Shown: piece by piece, positions 19,373-27,978 of the stretch
Position numbering within the stretch: position 1 is the first letter of the stretch
How the letters are laid out: every line of letters starts with the position of its first letter
NCBI GenBank assembly: GCA_016871315.1
Contig: VFZE01000005.1
Coordinates: 87,764 to 151,763, forward strand
Direction of reading: 5' to 3'
Source of the DNA: Acidimicrobiia bacterium
GTDB taxonomy: Bacteria > Acidobacteriota > Terriglobia > Bryobacterales > Bryobacteraceae
DNA length: 64,000 nucleotides
The notes under the pieces: generated by a model
What the model saw: only the letters and a program-made list of their open reading frames with translations
Told to the model about the DNA's origin: nothing
Databases searched by the model: none
Translations under genes and position numbers: made by a program

Positions 19373-20751
19373 TTCCGTTTCTTCTTTTTCACAGGCTCAG
19401 CGGCCACTATAGGCATCCTTACCTCCGGCGACCGCACCGCCATGAAAATCAGCCACAACACGCAGCCCCACAACTGTAAAAACAAGCGCGGCGCCGATGT
19501 CGGAATATGCCAGTTCAAATCAGTTTGCGCCACCAGATATACGCCGAACTCCACCGCCATTGTCATCCACACCGGTACGCCGAGCCACAACAGCAGCCTC
19601 AGATTCTCACGAGGCTGAAGCTTCAGTACCGCCGTAACCACAGCGGCAAGCAGGATCGGATGCGCCCACAACGACCCTACATCTACAAGCATTTTCCCGA
19701 GGCCCATAAGCGTGTCGGCCCACCGCCCGGAACTCATGAGACTGTTCATCGCCTGGCCGAAGCTCGCCGGCGTCATCGACTCACGGCCTTCGCTCAACAG
19801 CTTGAGAATCATCGTCGCCAGCAACCCGGGCGCCGCTCCCGCCGCAACCCACACCACACTCCTGCCGGCAATCATTGCCGCCGCGGCTAGTCCCGCCAGC
19901 GCAAACGGCCACCCTTCATTCTTGATCCAAGGCGCAAACCCGAGCGCCAATCCCGCGAAGCACCAGACCGCGCCGCTCTGCCTGCTCCACGCCTCATACA
20001 TCAAGACAAGCGCTGCCAGAAACGCCACACCCAGCGCAACATCGGAATACTGCGCCGAAGCCTGCAAACTGAACGTATCCGTGGATAACAGAATCACCGC
20101 CGCCAATAGCGCCAGAGCCGCCGCGCGGCGCGACCACAAGCTGCCCGCAAGCAACATCAGCAGGCCCACGCACATTAGTAGACTCACTGCCTGCGGGGCA
20201 GCCTGCGTGAAGGAGCCGTCGGCGCTCCACAACATCGCCACAAACGAAGAAAGGAACAGCGGATAGCCCGGGTGCGACGAGGTCAGAACATAAGAGCCCG
20301 GCTCCGCAGAGATCGCCCGGCGCCACGTATCCGGCTGCGTCAGCAACTTCGCCCGCAGATTGTAGATCGCCGCCGCATCCCATTCCCCGTGCGGGTTCGC
20401 CTCTACCGAAGAGAAGAAGTTCAACAGGAAGAAAATGCACGCCAGGCCGGCGGCAACGGCCACCGCCCACGTGTATGGAAACGTTCCCTCATCGCCAGGT
20501 TCGACCTTCGCCTCTAGTGGGAACCTCCGCGCCACCACATAGGACAGCGCCGTCAATGCCGCCAGTGCGCCAATCACCACACCCGCGTTAACCAGGCCCA
20601 CGGCAACCAGCATCCAATACATCAGCGACGACACCGCCGGCCCAAACATGATCGCCAACCCCGCGCGCACCATCCGGGAACTGGAAACGGCAGCTCCGGC
20701 AAGGAGCCATCCCGCGGCCAGCGACAGTAGAAGAGCCACTATCCAAAGCAT
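19369..20751 (-). CDS. Polytopic membrane protein, GT-C (ArnT/PMT-like) glycosyltransferase fold
   Basis: 460 residues with about ten membrane helices and a lysine-rich cytoplasmic tail (KKKKRK). After the second group of helices comes an external loop with ANPHGEWDAAAIYNLRAK and SSHPGYPLFLSSF, followed by SAQYSDVALGVAFLAAL and IKNEGWPFA, a layout seen in GT-C fold mannosyl/aminoarabinosyl-type transferases and their uncharacterised relatives. A donor is not predictable. Upstream (10 bases) is a small anchored protein, and downstream the decayed porin-like gene overlaps by four bases. Confidence 0.75.
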   Translation of the reverse strand: MLWIVALLLSLAAGWLLAGAAVSSSRMVRAGLAIMFGPAVSSLMYWMLVAVGLVNAGVVIGALAALTALSYVVARRFPLEAKVEPGDEGTFPYTWAVAVAAGLACIFFLLNFFSSVEANPHGEWDAAAIYNLRAKLLTQPDTWRRAISAEPGSYVLTSSHPGYPLFLSSFVAMLWSADGSFTQAAPQAVSLLMCVGLLMLLAGSLWSRRAAALALLAAVILLSTDTFSLQASAQYSDVALGVAFLAALVLMYEAWSRQSGAVWCFAGLALGFAPWIKNEGWPFALAGLAAAAMIAGRSVVWVAAGAAPGLLATMILKLLSEGRESMTPASFGQAMNSLMSSGRWADTLMGLGKMLVDVGSLWAHPILLAAVVTAVLKLQPRENLRLLLWLGVPVWMTMAVEFGVYLVAQTDLNWHIPTSAPRLFLQLWGCVLWLIFMAVRSPEVRMPIVAAEPVKKKKRK

Positions 20752-20761
20752 GCTTGTCGGA

Positions 20762-21187
20762 TCAGCGCGCTTTCCGCCGGTAGAGAATCACCCCGTTGCC
20801 CAGGTCGGCTTCCACCACGTACCCCAACTGCTCACCCCGCGCAGCAAAATCCAGTGGCTGAAAGAAATTCCCGAGCGCCCATTCCGGACGCGCTCCGTCA
20901 TTCATCTGGTACAACATCCTCGGCGCAATCGCGTTCTGCGCGCCCAGCAAAGCCGCATGATAGGCGTTATAGCCTTGTCCAGCCGCATCCAGGTCCGTGA
21001 TCAACCCCACCTTCGCATTGGCCGGTACACGCTCGGCGATCGCGGCAAGCCTTGCTTCGGAAAACCCCAGCCGGTGCACATCGGCGAAGGCAGCATTGTA
21101 CTCACCGGCCACTTGATAGGAACGCCACGCGCCCGCGCACGCCAGCGCGGCCACACCAAGACACGCTAGTGTTGAGGGCCGGGGCAC
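20762..21187 (-). CDS. Small membrane-anchored hypothetical protein
   Basis: 141 residues. One N-terminal hydrophobic helix (STLACLGVAALACAGAW) is followed by a soluble domain with ERVPANAKVGLITD, ALLGAQNAIAPRMLY and a final VVEADLGNGVILYRRK. The motif order resembles the soluble tail domain found fused to some GT-C membrane proteins, so it may be a split partner of the next gene, 10 bases downstream (inference). It lies 27 bases after the deacylase stop in the same operon. Confidence 0.65.
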   Translation of the reverse strand: MPRPSTLACLGVAALACAGAWRSYQVAGEYNAAFADVHRLGFSEARLAAIAERVPANAKVGLITDLDAAGQGYNAYHAALLGAQNAIAPRMLYQMNDGARPEWALGNFFQPLDFAARGEQLGYVVEADLGNGVILYRRKAR

Positions 21188-21214
21188 AGGTCATAGGATA
21201 GCGCAGAGGCCGCT

Positions 21215-22645
21215 TCAGCGGCCCGGCTCCGGGCGGCTTGCCGCGCGGATGCCCTTGCCCGGATGCACTCCTTCCACCACCGCGCCGCCGTTCACAACCA
21301 GCGTTCCTTCCACCAGCACATACGGTATCCCCTCCGACGCCAAATTGGGCTTCTCGAAAGTAGCCCGGTCGATCACCTTCTCCGGATGGAAGACCGCAAT
21401 GTCGGCGTCGGCGCCCACCCGGATGCGCCCCTTGTTGCGCATCGCCGGGGCCATCGCTTCCAGCCGCTGCGCCGGCATCAGCGACATCTTGCGGATCGCC
21501 TCCATCAATGTCAGCGCCTTGCGCTCGCGCACGTAGCGTCCCAGAACGCGCGCAAAGGTTCCCGCCGCGCGCGGATGGCCCAGCCCGTTCTCGAGAATCC
21601 CGTCGCTTGCCACCATCACCAGCGGATGCGCCATGTTCTTCTCGATCATCTCCTCCGTGTTGGTGAACGTGGCAACCAGCCCGCCCTGCCGCCTGTATTT
21701 CTCGAACGTCTCCGCCGTCAAGCGCTCGCCCGTCGCCACCCAAAGCATGTTCGGATAATCCAGGCCCAGCCGCTCCTGAAAGCCCGGCGCGAAGATCGCC
21801 GTTTCCATCCTCGTCATCCCTGCGATGTAGGGATACGATTCCACGCTGATATCCAACCCGCGCCGCCTCGCAGCCTCCACCACCGAAATGGCGCGTTCAA
21901 AGTGAATCGTGGAAGATGCTCCCAGATGAACCACGTGTATCGATGCGCCGGTAACAACCGCGTAGGCGATCACCTCATGCAGCGATGCGACAACGCCGGG
22001 ATCGCCATGCGACCCGTACCGCATGTGAACAAATCCCGGCCGCCGCCACTCGGCCGCAATCTGAAACACCTGCTGCAACTCCTCCTGCATCGCCTTCGGC
22101 GTGTAGTTGAATCCGAATCCGATGCCGAGTCCGCCCTCTTGCAGCCCCTTCCGGATCAGTTCGCGAATCTCAGCCTGCTCGCCCTCGCCCGCGGACTTCG
22201 TTACCGCATTGTCCTTGGGCAACCAGTCGCCCGTGTCCTTCATCACGATCATGCGCGAGCCAATATGCCCGACGCTGGCTCCAAAATGGATGAGCGCCTT
22301 CCCTTCCCTGGCCGCATACCACGGATTCACCGGGCTCACGCCGATCTCCAGCTCAAGCGCCGTCGTACAGCCGTCGCGAGCCTTCAACCGGTAGTTCTCC
22401 TCCGTCTGCCCGTGCTGGTGGAGATCGATGAATCCGGACGCAACCACGTGGCCGCTGGCGTCAATCTCCCGCGCGCCTCGCAGCGATGTCCGCGACACCG
22501 ACGTGATCCTGGTCCCCCGAATCCCCAAATGCCGGATCGCATCCAGGTTTGATTCCGGGTCGATCACGCGCCCATTGTTAATGACGATGTCGTAAGGCTG
22601 GGCGCAAAGGCAGGCAGTGGCCGCCGCAAGCAGCAACAATTTCAT
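21215..22645 (-). CDS. N-acyl-D-amino-acid deacylase-like amidohydrolase, exported
   Basis: 476 residues with a signal peptide (MKLLLLAAATACLCAQ). Amidohydrolase motifs: NNGRVIDPESNLDA, GFIDLHQHGQ (HxH), DGCTTALELEIG, HVVHLGASS, VESYPYIAGM and MVASDGILENGLGHPRAAGTF, ending in RIRVGADADIAVFHPEKV. This matches the D-aminoacylase/dihydroorotase-like branch that removes acyl groups from N-acyl-D-amino acids; in the periplasm it might process peptidoglycan-derived or environmental D-amino-acid conjugates. It is divergent from the PhoD gene with only about 37 bases between them. Confidence 0.88.
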   Translation of the reverse strand: MKLLLLAAATACLCAQPYDIVINNGRVIDPESNLDAIRHLGIRGTRITSVSRTSLRGAREIDASGHVVASGFIDLHQHGQTEENYRLKARDGCTTALELEIGVSPVNPWYAAREGKALIHFGASVGHIGSRMIVMKDTGDWLPKDNAVTKSAGEGEQAEIRELIRKGLQEGGLGIGFGFNYTPKAMQEELQQVFQIAAEWRRPGFVHMRYGSHGDPGVVASLHEVIAYAVVTGASIHVVHLGASSTIHFERAISVVEAARRRGLDISVESYPYIAGMTRMETAIFAPGFQERLGLDYPNMLWVATGERLTAETFEKYRRQGGLVATFTNTEEMIEKNMAHPLVMVASDGILENGLGHPRAAGTFARVLGRYVRERKALTLMEAIRKMSLMPAQRLEAMAPAMRNKGRIRVGADADIAVFHPEKVIDRATFEKPNLASEGIPYVLVEGTLVVNGGAVVEGVHPGKGIRAASRPEPGR

Positions 22646-22682
22646 GCAACCACCTTACATGAAGCCCGGATTCGATACATTG

Positions 22683-24518
22683 ATGGGGATGTTTCGAAAC
22701 CTGTTATTCCTTTCTGCCGCGCTGGCCGCATCAGCTCTCGCGCAGGCGCAGCGCACACCCCCTGTCCGCATCACGCACGGTCCGATGCTCGGCCACGTCA
22801 CCTCGAACAGCATCGCCATCTGGGCCCGCACCTCCGCGCCCGGCGAGTTCCAGGTGCGCTATGGACTCGCCCCCAACGAGTTGGATCAAGTATCACCACC
22901 CGCCGCTACCGCCGCCTCGCGCGACAACACCGGTTGGATCACGCTCACCGGCCTGAAACCGAATACGCGCTACTATTACCTCCCCTTCGCCCGCGCCGAC
23001 GCCGGCACCGAGGGCGCTTTCCTTACTCTGCCCTCCGCCGAAGAGCACCGCCACCCGGCCACCAATCCGCGCGGCCTGTTCAATTTCCGGTTCCAGTTCG
23101 GCTCCTGCGCCAATCAGAAGCCCGGCAGCGGTACCGGCCCCAGCCTGCCCGCGTATGAAACCATGCTCAGGTCCCTTCCCGGCAAGGCACACTTCTCCAT
23201 CATGAACGGCGACTGGCTCTATGAAGACAAGCGCGAGTTCACGGTGGAGGAATGGAAGCGGCAAACAGGCGTGCAAGCTCTCCCGCGGCTGCTGCAGCTG
23301 GCCCCTTCCATCACCGGCGTCTGGGAAAACTACAAGTACTTTCTCGAACGCGGCGCCAACCTTGCCGCCTGGCACCGCGTCATGCCTTCCTACTACACGC
23401 CCGATGATCACGAGATTCTGAATGACGTCTTCGGCACCGCCGAAGTCGGCCGCCGCGACCGCCGTACCGTCTTCCGCGACATCGGCATGCAAGCTTGGTT
23501 CGACTATCTGGCCGGCTCGCAACCTGTCCCCTACCCGCAGCCCATCCACTTCGGCCAGTCTCAACTCACCGCCGGCAGCGACGTGCTGACCGATCCCGCG
23601 GCCGACTTCACCAAGATGGACCAGAAGCAGATGTCCAACCTGCACATCCATTGGGGCGGCCAATTCGCCGGTGTCGATACCGGCCAATTCCCGGCTGGTG
23701 ACGGCGACCCCAATGCCGGCGTTTACGAGATCGTCGAGGTGCTCGGCGCGCAACGCCTCCGCATCCGCCCCCCCGCGGCCACGACCGGAAGCGCCGCCTA
23801 CTCTATAGGCCGCGCCTCGTTCTCCAGCTTCCGCGTCGGCAACGTCGAATTCTACCTCCTCGACACACGTTCCATGCGCGACCTCCAGGACACGAAGAAC
23901 CCGAACAAGCCCGGAACCTCCCTCCTCGGCCGCACGCAGCGCGACTGGCTGATCAACTCCCTGAAATCGAGCGACGCCGACATGTTCTTCCTCGCCTCCT
24001 CGGTCAACGTCACCATCCCGCATGAAGGTCCGCCCGGCGGCGGCCTCATCGAAAACAAAGACGACGCCTGGACCGCTTTCCTCGAAGAACGCGAGCAGAT
24101 GATCCGCTTCTGGGATTCGCTCGGCAAGCCCGTCATGATCATGACCGGCGACCTGCACAACAGTTGGTCCGTCAAGATCACCGACCGCGTCTGGGAATTC
24201 GCCTCCGGTCCGCTCGGCTCCCAAAACCACCCCGCCCGGAGCGAAGGCGGCCGCCCCCCCAACGGCCCGTTCGATTCCCGCGGCCGCCCGGTGGAGATCC
24301 GCTGGTCCAGCTTCATCCGCGACGATATGCCCGCCACTCTGCGCAAAATGCCCTACTACGCCGTCGCGCAGATCAACAACGTATTCAATAACCCCAGCGC
24401 GCCAGGTACGACTCGCTGGGTCGCTTACCCGCGCCCGCACGTGGTGATTCAGTACTACGACGGCCGCACCGGCGATCTCGTCTATGCCGAACCCGTGCAC
24501 CATGTGCCCGCCAAATAG
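22683..24518 (+). CDS. Alkaline phosphatase D (PhoD)-like metallophosphatase, exported
   Basis: About 611 residues. The start is placed at ATG 22683 (or 22689), where a signal peptide begins (MFRNLLFLSAALAASALAQ); an earlier in-frame ATG at 22617 lies inside the divergent gene. An N-terminal fibronectin-like part (HGPMLGHVTSNSIAIWART, LTGLKPNTRYYY) precedes the PhoD catalytic region: FQFGSCANQ, MNGDWLYED, YYTPDDHEILND and IMTGDLHNSWSVKI. The expected role is periplasmic phosphomonoester/diester hydrolysis for phosphate scavenging. A GNAT gene follows, overlapping its 3' end. Confidence 0.92.
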   Translation: MGMFRNLLFLSAALAASALAQAQRTPPVRITHGPMLGHVTSNSIAIWARTSAPGEFQVRYGLAPNELDQVSPPAATAASRDNTGWITLTGLKPNTRYYYLPFARADAGTEGAFLTLPSAEEHRHPATNPRGLFNFRFQFGSCANQKPGSGTGPSLPAYETMLRSLPGKAHFSIMNGDWLYEDKREFTVEEWKRQTGVQALPRLLQLAPSITGVWENYKYFLERGANLAAWHRVMPSYYTPDDHEILNDVFGTAEVGRRDRRTVFRDIGMQAWFDYLAGSQPVPYPQPIHFGQSQLTAGSDVLTDPAADFTKMDQKQMSNLHIHWGGQFAGVDTGQFPAGDGDPNAGVYEIVEVLGAQRLRIRPPAATTGSAAYSIGRASFSSFRVGNVEFYLLDTRSMRDLQDTKNPNKPGTSLLGRTQRDWLINSLKSSDADMFFLASSVNVTIPHEGPPGGGLIENKDDAWTAFLEEREQMIRFWDSLGKPVMIMTGDLHNSWSVKITDRVWEFASGPLGSQNHPARSEGGRPPNGPFDSRGRPVEIRWSSFIRDDMPATLRKMPYYAVAQINNVFNNPSAPGTTRWVAYPRPHVVIQYYDGRTGDLVYAEPVHHVPAK

Positions 24519-25260
24519 CAGGTCGGAGCTGATCGAGCGTTCCGCCGCACAGAACTTGCTCGACTACGTGCAAGCCTTTCAGAGGGTCGCACCCGCGATT
24601 CGCGCCACTTCGATATCCGTCGCCGGCGGAGTAGCCGCCTACACCGGCCCCGGCTCTCCGCTCACCACCGTGAAAGGCATCGGACCCTCGATTCGCGAAA
24701 GGGACCTCGATGAGATCGAGCGCTTCTTCGGTAAGCACGAATACACCATCGAAGCCGCGCCATGGCTGGACGAGAAGAGTTTGCGTCTGCTGGCCGATCG
24801 TGGCTATAAGCCGTCTGCCACGGAACATGTCGTTATCCGCGAGTGGCAGGAACTGACCCTCGAACCACACTCACAAGTTGGTGTCCTGGCGCCATCACCC
24901 TGGAGCGGCCTCATGCGGCGCGGTTTCGAACTCCCCGACGAGTCACCCTGGCGCGAACTAACCTCCGCCGCCGCTCACCGGGAAGGCGCAACGAACCTCG
25001 CTCTGCCAGGCCCCAACGGAAACTGGTTCGCCTGCGCACAATTAGCCCCCTGCGCCGGCCTCTGGATCCTCGGCTGCGACGCCACCCTGCCCGAACACCG
25101 CGGCCAGGGCGCACAAACCGCTCTCATCCACCAACGCCTCCACATCATCCCCCGCGCTGGCCTGGCCGTCGCCGAGGTGGCGCCCGGCAGCGCCTCGGAA
25201 CGCAATTATCTGCGCTGCGGCTTCAAACTCGCACATGCCAGAACACACTTCAGACGTTAG
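24502..25260 (+). CDS. GNAT-family N-acetyltransferase
   Basis: 252 residues from the ATG at 24502 (an ATG at 24484 adds six residues); the start overlaps the PhoD stop by 17 bases. The N-terminal half (SAGGVAAYTGPGSPL-type strand, then ERDLDEIERFFGKH) resembles the variable half of GNAT proteins. The C-terminal half shows the acetyl-CoA site EHRGQGAQTALIHQRL (R-G-Q-G-A) and the final NYLRCGFKLAHAR strand. The acceptor is unknown. The frame contains no export signal, so it should be cytoplasmic unlike its neighbours. Confidence 0.82.
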   Translation: MCPPNSRSELIERSAAQNLLDYVQAFQRVAPAIRATSISVAGGVAAYTGPGSPLTTVKGIGPSIRERDLDEIERFFGKHEYTIEAAPWLDEKSLRLLADRGYKPSATEHVVIREWQELTLEPHSQVGVLAPSPWSGLMRRGFELPDESPWRELTSAAAHREGATNLALPGPNGNWFACAQLAPCAGLWILGCDATLPEHRGQGAQTALIHQRLHIIPRAGLAVAEVAPGSASERNYLRCGFKLAHARTHFRR

Positions 25261-25509
25261 TCTCTCTTCTTGAATCCCTCAGTTGCGCACATGGCGCGAA
25301 TGGAGAAGAAGGCGGGTACGTATGACAAGGTGGTCCTGCCACCGGGGGCAGAGGACAGGTAATTGTGCACGCTGAGCGTACTAGCACAGGAGAACAACAA
25401 GCTGAGAAGGCTGCCTTGATCGGTGGCTGGCAGATCAAAGTGCTACCACACTTGCTACCACACGGCCTGCTTTGGAGGAGGACTGTTTCTATAAGTCTTT
25501 TCTTTTGAG
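25261..25509. other. Non-coding stretch between acetyltransferase and tRNA-Lys
   Basis: No credible gene. A bulged hairpin occurs at 25333-25356 (GTCCT+GCC pairing with GGC+AGGAC), and an 11-base direct repeat at 25441-25463. Composition is less GC-rich than the neighbouring genes near 25480-25510. Sequences next to tRNA genes are often integration scars, but no integrase fragment could be recognised. Confidence 0.5.
25441..25463. repeat. Tandem direct repeat TGCTACCACAC
   Basis: Two identical copies of TGCTACCACAC (25441-25451 and 25453-25463) with a 12-base period, about 50 bases from the 3' end of tRNA-Lys. It may be a protein-binding direct repeat or an integration remnant; no further copy was noticed nearby. 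Confidence 0.6.
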
Positions 25510-25585
<76 letters not shown>

Positions 25586-25615
25586 GCTTCTGTGCCTGGG
25601 GGAGGCTGAGTCCTC

Positions 25616-25621
25616 AGTATA
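25616..25621 (-). promoter_or_regulatory. Possible -10 box for tRNA-Lys
   Basis: On the minus strand TATACT lies 31 bases upstream of the mature tRNA 5' end, followed by the short inverted repeat CTGAG/CTCAG at 25606-25617. No good -35 hexamer is seen at the usual spacing, so this is only a candidate. Confidence 0.4.
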
Positions 25622-25633
25622 CCACCGCCGCGC

Positions 25634-26830
25634 TCAGCTTTCCACGCGATTTGCGGCCGCGTTCCAGCGCATCCGCCGGCCCTGCGTCAGCGACAGGTTC
25701 GCCATCTGAACCACCAGTGCGGCCTGGAAGCCGAGGCGCATCGGAGCGGTCGGTTCCTTGCGCGTGCGCATGCACTCGAGGAAATTCTCGACATGCAGGT
25801 CGCTGGCGTAGCCGAAGCCTTTCGCCGAACGCTTTGTGATCGCGGCGGTCTCCTCGGCGCCCTCCATGTAGACGTTGCATTCCTCGCGGCCGATGTCCAT
25901 CCTCGCCTTGTCGCCGTCCAGGTGATTCATCTGGTCGTTGCGCGACTTGTACTTCATCGCCGCGTAGTTCACGCTGAACACGCCGATGAAGTCGCTCGGA
26001 TATTCCGCCGTCACCACCACCGACTCCGGCGTATCAACGCCGTCCTTGTGCGGCTTGCCCGCCGCCGCCGTCACCGCCGCCGGATAGCCGGCGTTCATCA
26101 GCAGGTGAATGCCGTCGAAGACGTGCGCGCCCTGATCGGCGACGATGCCGCCGGCGTAGTCGCCAAAGAAACGCCAATTGCGGAAGCGGTTTGGATCCAG
26201 CGGCCGCCGAGCGGCGGGTCCTTGCCATTGCTCCCAATCGAGAGGGCCGTCGAGTCTCACCGCCCGGCTCGCGCCCAAGTAATTGTTCAACCACCAGGAG
26301 CGCACCATGCGGACCTGGCCCAGCGTGCCCGCGGCCATGATGTCGCGGCCGGAAAGGTAGAGATCATAGCTGCGCCGCTGCATGCCAACCTGCACGATGT
26401 TCTTCGACTTGCGCTCCGCCTCCACAAGCTCGACGCCCTGCTCCGGAGTCTGGCACAGCGGCTTTTCCACGTAGACATCCTTGCCGGCGGCCAGCGCGTC
26501 CAGCACCATGCGGTGATGCCAGTGCTCGGGCGTCGCGATCAGCACGGCATTGATCGATTTATCGTCCAGCAGCTGGCGGTAATTCCGGTAAGCCTTCGGC
26601 GAATCCTTCTGAGCCTTGGCAGCCGTCGACAGCGCCCGCTCCAGGTTCGGCTCATACACGTCGCAGACGGCGCCGACGCGCACCGATGCGTTCTTCTGGA
26701 ACAGCGTCATCACGAAAGTGCCGCGGCTGCCGCTGCCGATCATGCCGAGCACGATCTCGTCCGACGGCGCCGCTTCGGCTGCAAAGGCAACGCCGCTTCC
26801 TAACAGGAATACCCGTCTGTTGGTCGCCAT
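25634..26830 (-). CDS. Gfo/Idh/MocA-family oxidoreductase, exported
   Basis: 398 residues from the ATG at 26828-26830, chosen because it starts a Tat-like signal (MATNRRVFLLGSGVAFAAEA); a longer frame adds an unlikely 12-residue leader. The Rossmann motif is VLGMIGSGSRGTFV, the conserved EKPLCQTPEQG lysine follows, and the C-terminal dehydrogenase-like domain is complete. The family oxidises or rearranges sugars with NAD(P); exported members with Tat signals are common in Acidobacteria and Planctomycetes. It lies about 46 bases before the receptor remnant on the same strand and may have been co-transcribed with it. Confidence 0.9.
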   Translation of the reverse strand: MATNRRVFLLGSGVAFAAEAAPSDEIVLGMIGSGSRGTFVMTLFQKNASVRVGAVCDVYEPNLERALSTAAKAQKDSPKAYRNYRQLLDDKSINAVLIATPEHWHHRMVLDALAAGKDVYVEKPLCQTPEQGVELVEAERKSKNIVQVGMQRRSYDLYLSGRDIMAAGTLGQVRMVRSWWLNNYLGASRAVRLDGPLDWEQWQGPAARRPLDPNRFRNWRFFGDYAGGIVADQGAHVFDGIHLLMNAGYPAAVTAAAGKPHKDGVDTPESVVVTAEYPSDFIGVFSVNYAAMKYKSRNDQMNHLDGDKARMDIGREECNVYMEGAEETAAITKRSAKGFGYASDLHVENFLECMRTRKEPTAPMRLGFQAALVVQMANLSLTQGRRMRWNAAANRVES

Positions 26831-26876
26831 GCAGGCATCACACCACAACGTGAGGCCTCGCGACAACCAGCGAGAA

Positions 26877-27930
26877 TCAGAACTCCAGCCGCAGCACCAA
26901 CTGCAGATTCCGGTTGCCGCCCTTCGCCGTGATGACCCCGAAACTGCCGGGTTGGACGACGTTGGTCCCCGGCGTGCCCCAGATGGGATGATTAAACGCG
27001 TTGAACATCTCGACCCGAAATTCGGTCAACAGCCGTTCCTTATAGGTGAAGTTCTTGAAGATCGAGGCGTCGAAGGCGCGCGTTCCCGGCCCGCGCAGGT
27101 CGGGCGAAGTCCGCGAAGCATTTCCGAAGGTAAAGTTGCCGGCCTGCGAGAATACGGACTGATCGAAACCAACCAGTTCACCCACGTGGGAACGGCGTTC
27201 GGCTGTGGCCAGTACTGGAGCATGTTCAACGCCACTGGATCCATACGCTCTCGGGGAATCCGGTTGCCGGGAAGGGGCTGGCGGATCCACAGTCCAGCCG
27301 CATCGCGGGTTGCAGTGGCATGGTCAAAAAACGGTGATCGCTTGCCCGTTGCCGTTACGCAGGTTGGAGAAATCGCCGTTGCGCCACTCCGGCAACGGCA
27401 CAGTGGCGGTTGCGCCGGCCTGGCTCGGCGTGCGTGTGCTCTGCTCGGCGAAGAAAAAGAAGGCTCGGTTCCGGCCGTCGTAGAGCTTTGGCAGCAGGAC
27501 AGGCCCCCCGATGGTGGCGCCGAACTGATTCCGCTGGAACGCCGCGCGGCGGACACCATTGCGGTTGTTGGCCCAGCTGTTAGCGTCCAGTTTGCTGTTG
27601 CGCAGGTACTCAAACAGTGTGACCCGTGCACGGCGTTGGTGCCGGACTTGGTGGCTACCGTGATTGCGTCCATTCAATGGCAGGTCGAGCATCGCCTTGT
27701 TGGTGATCACGGTGGATACGGCCGAGGTGGTGGTGGCGAGCTGCGCGGCCCCGGCGCTTACCTCGGCGGTGGTGGTGACTTCGCCCACCGCCAACTGGAT
27801 ATCCAGCGCGATTGTCTGCTGCACACTCACCTTCAGGTCCGAGGTCGTGTGTTTCTGAAAGCCTTTCTTTTCCACTGTCAGCCGGTAGTCGCCGGGAATC
27901 AAGTACGGCTGCACAAAGCTGCCTGTCAAA
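26877..27930 (-). pseudogene. Remnant of an Oar-like TonB-dependent receptor gene
   Basis: Pieces of a carboxypeptidase-regulatory-domain TonB receptor appear in two frames. From 27929: PGDYRLTVEKKGFQKHTT and LDLPLNGRN. In a second frame: ITVATKSGTNAVHGS. Back in the first: LFEYLRNSKLDANSW, NQFGATIGGPV, RAFFFFAEQ and LPEWRNGDFSNL. Second frame again: RIPRERMDPVALNMLQYWP. Finally the intact barrel end FTFGNASRTSPDLRGPG, FDASIFKNF and EFRVEMFNAFNHPIWGTP, with a terminal Phe. Intact relatives have 1000-1200 residues; only about 350 remain, so most of the barrel, the signal peptide and the plug start are gone, with at least four frame changes. Confidence 0.88.
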
Positions 27931-27945
27931 ACTTGTTAATATTCG

Positions 27946-27957
27946 GAACACCTGTTC
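27946..27957. promoter_or_regulatory. Palindrome GAACA-CC-TGTTC upstream of the alcohol dehydrogenase
   Basis: Perfect 5-base arms with a 2-base centre, 21 bases before the dehydrogenase ATG. A partly overlapping TGTT-N9-AACA pattern lies at 27934-27950. The location suits an operator for this gene; the regulator is unknown. Confidence 0.4.
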
Positions 27958-27978
27958 ACGGTATGCTGGAGTGTTACG

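Noticed and set aside
22893..24503. Long - strand frame of 536 codons
   Set aside because: Antisense to the PhoD-like gene, with no domain and no plausible start context.
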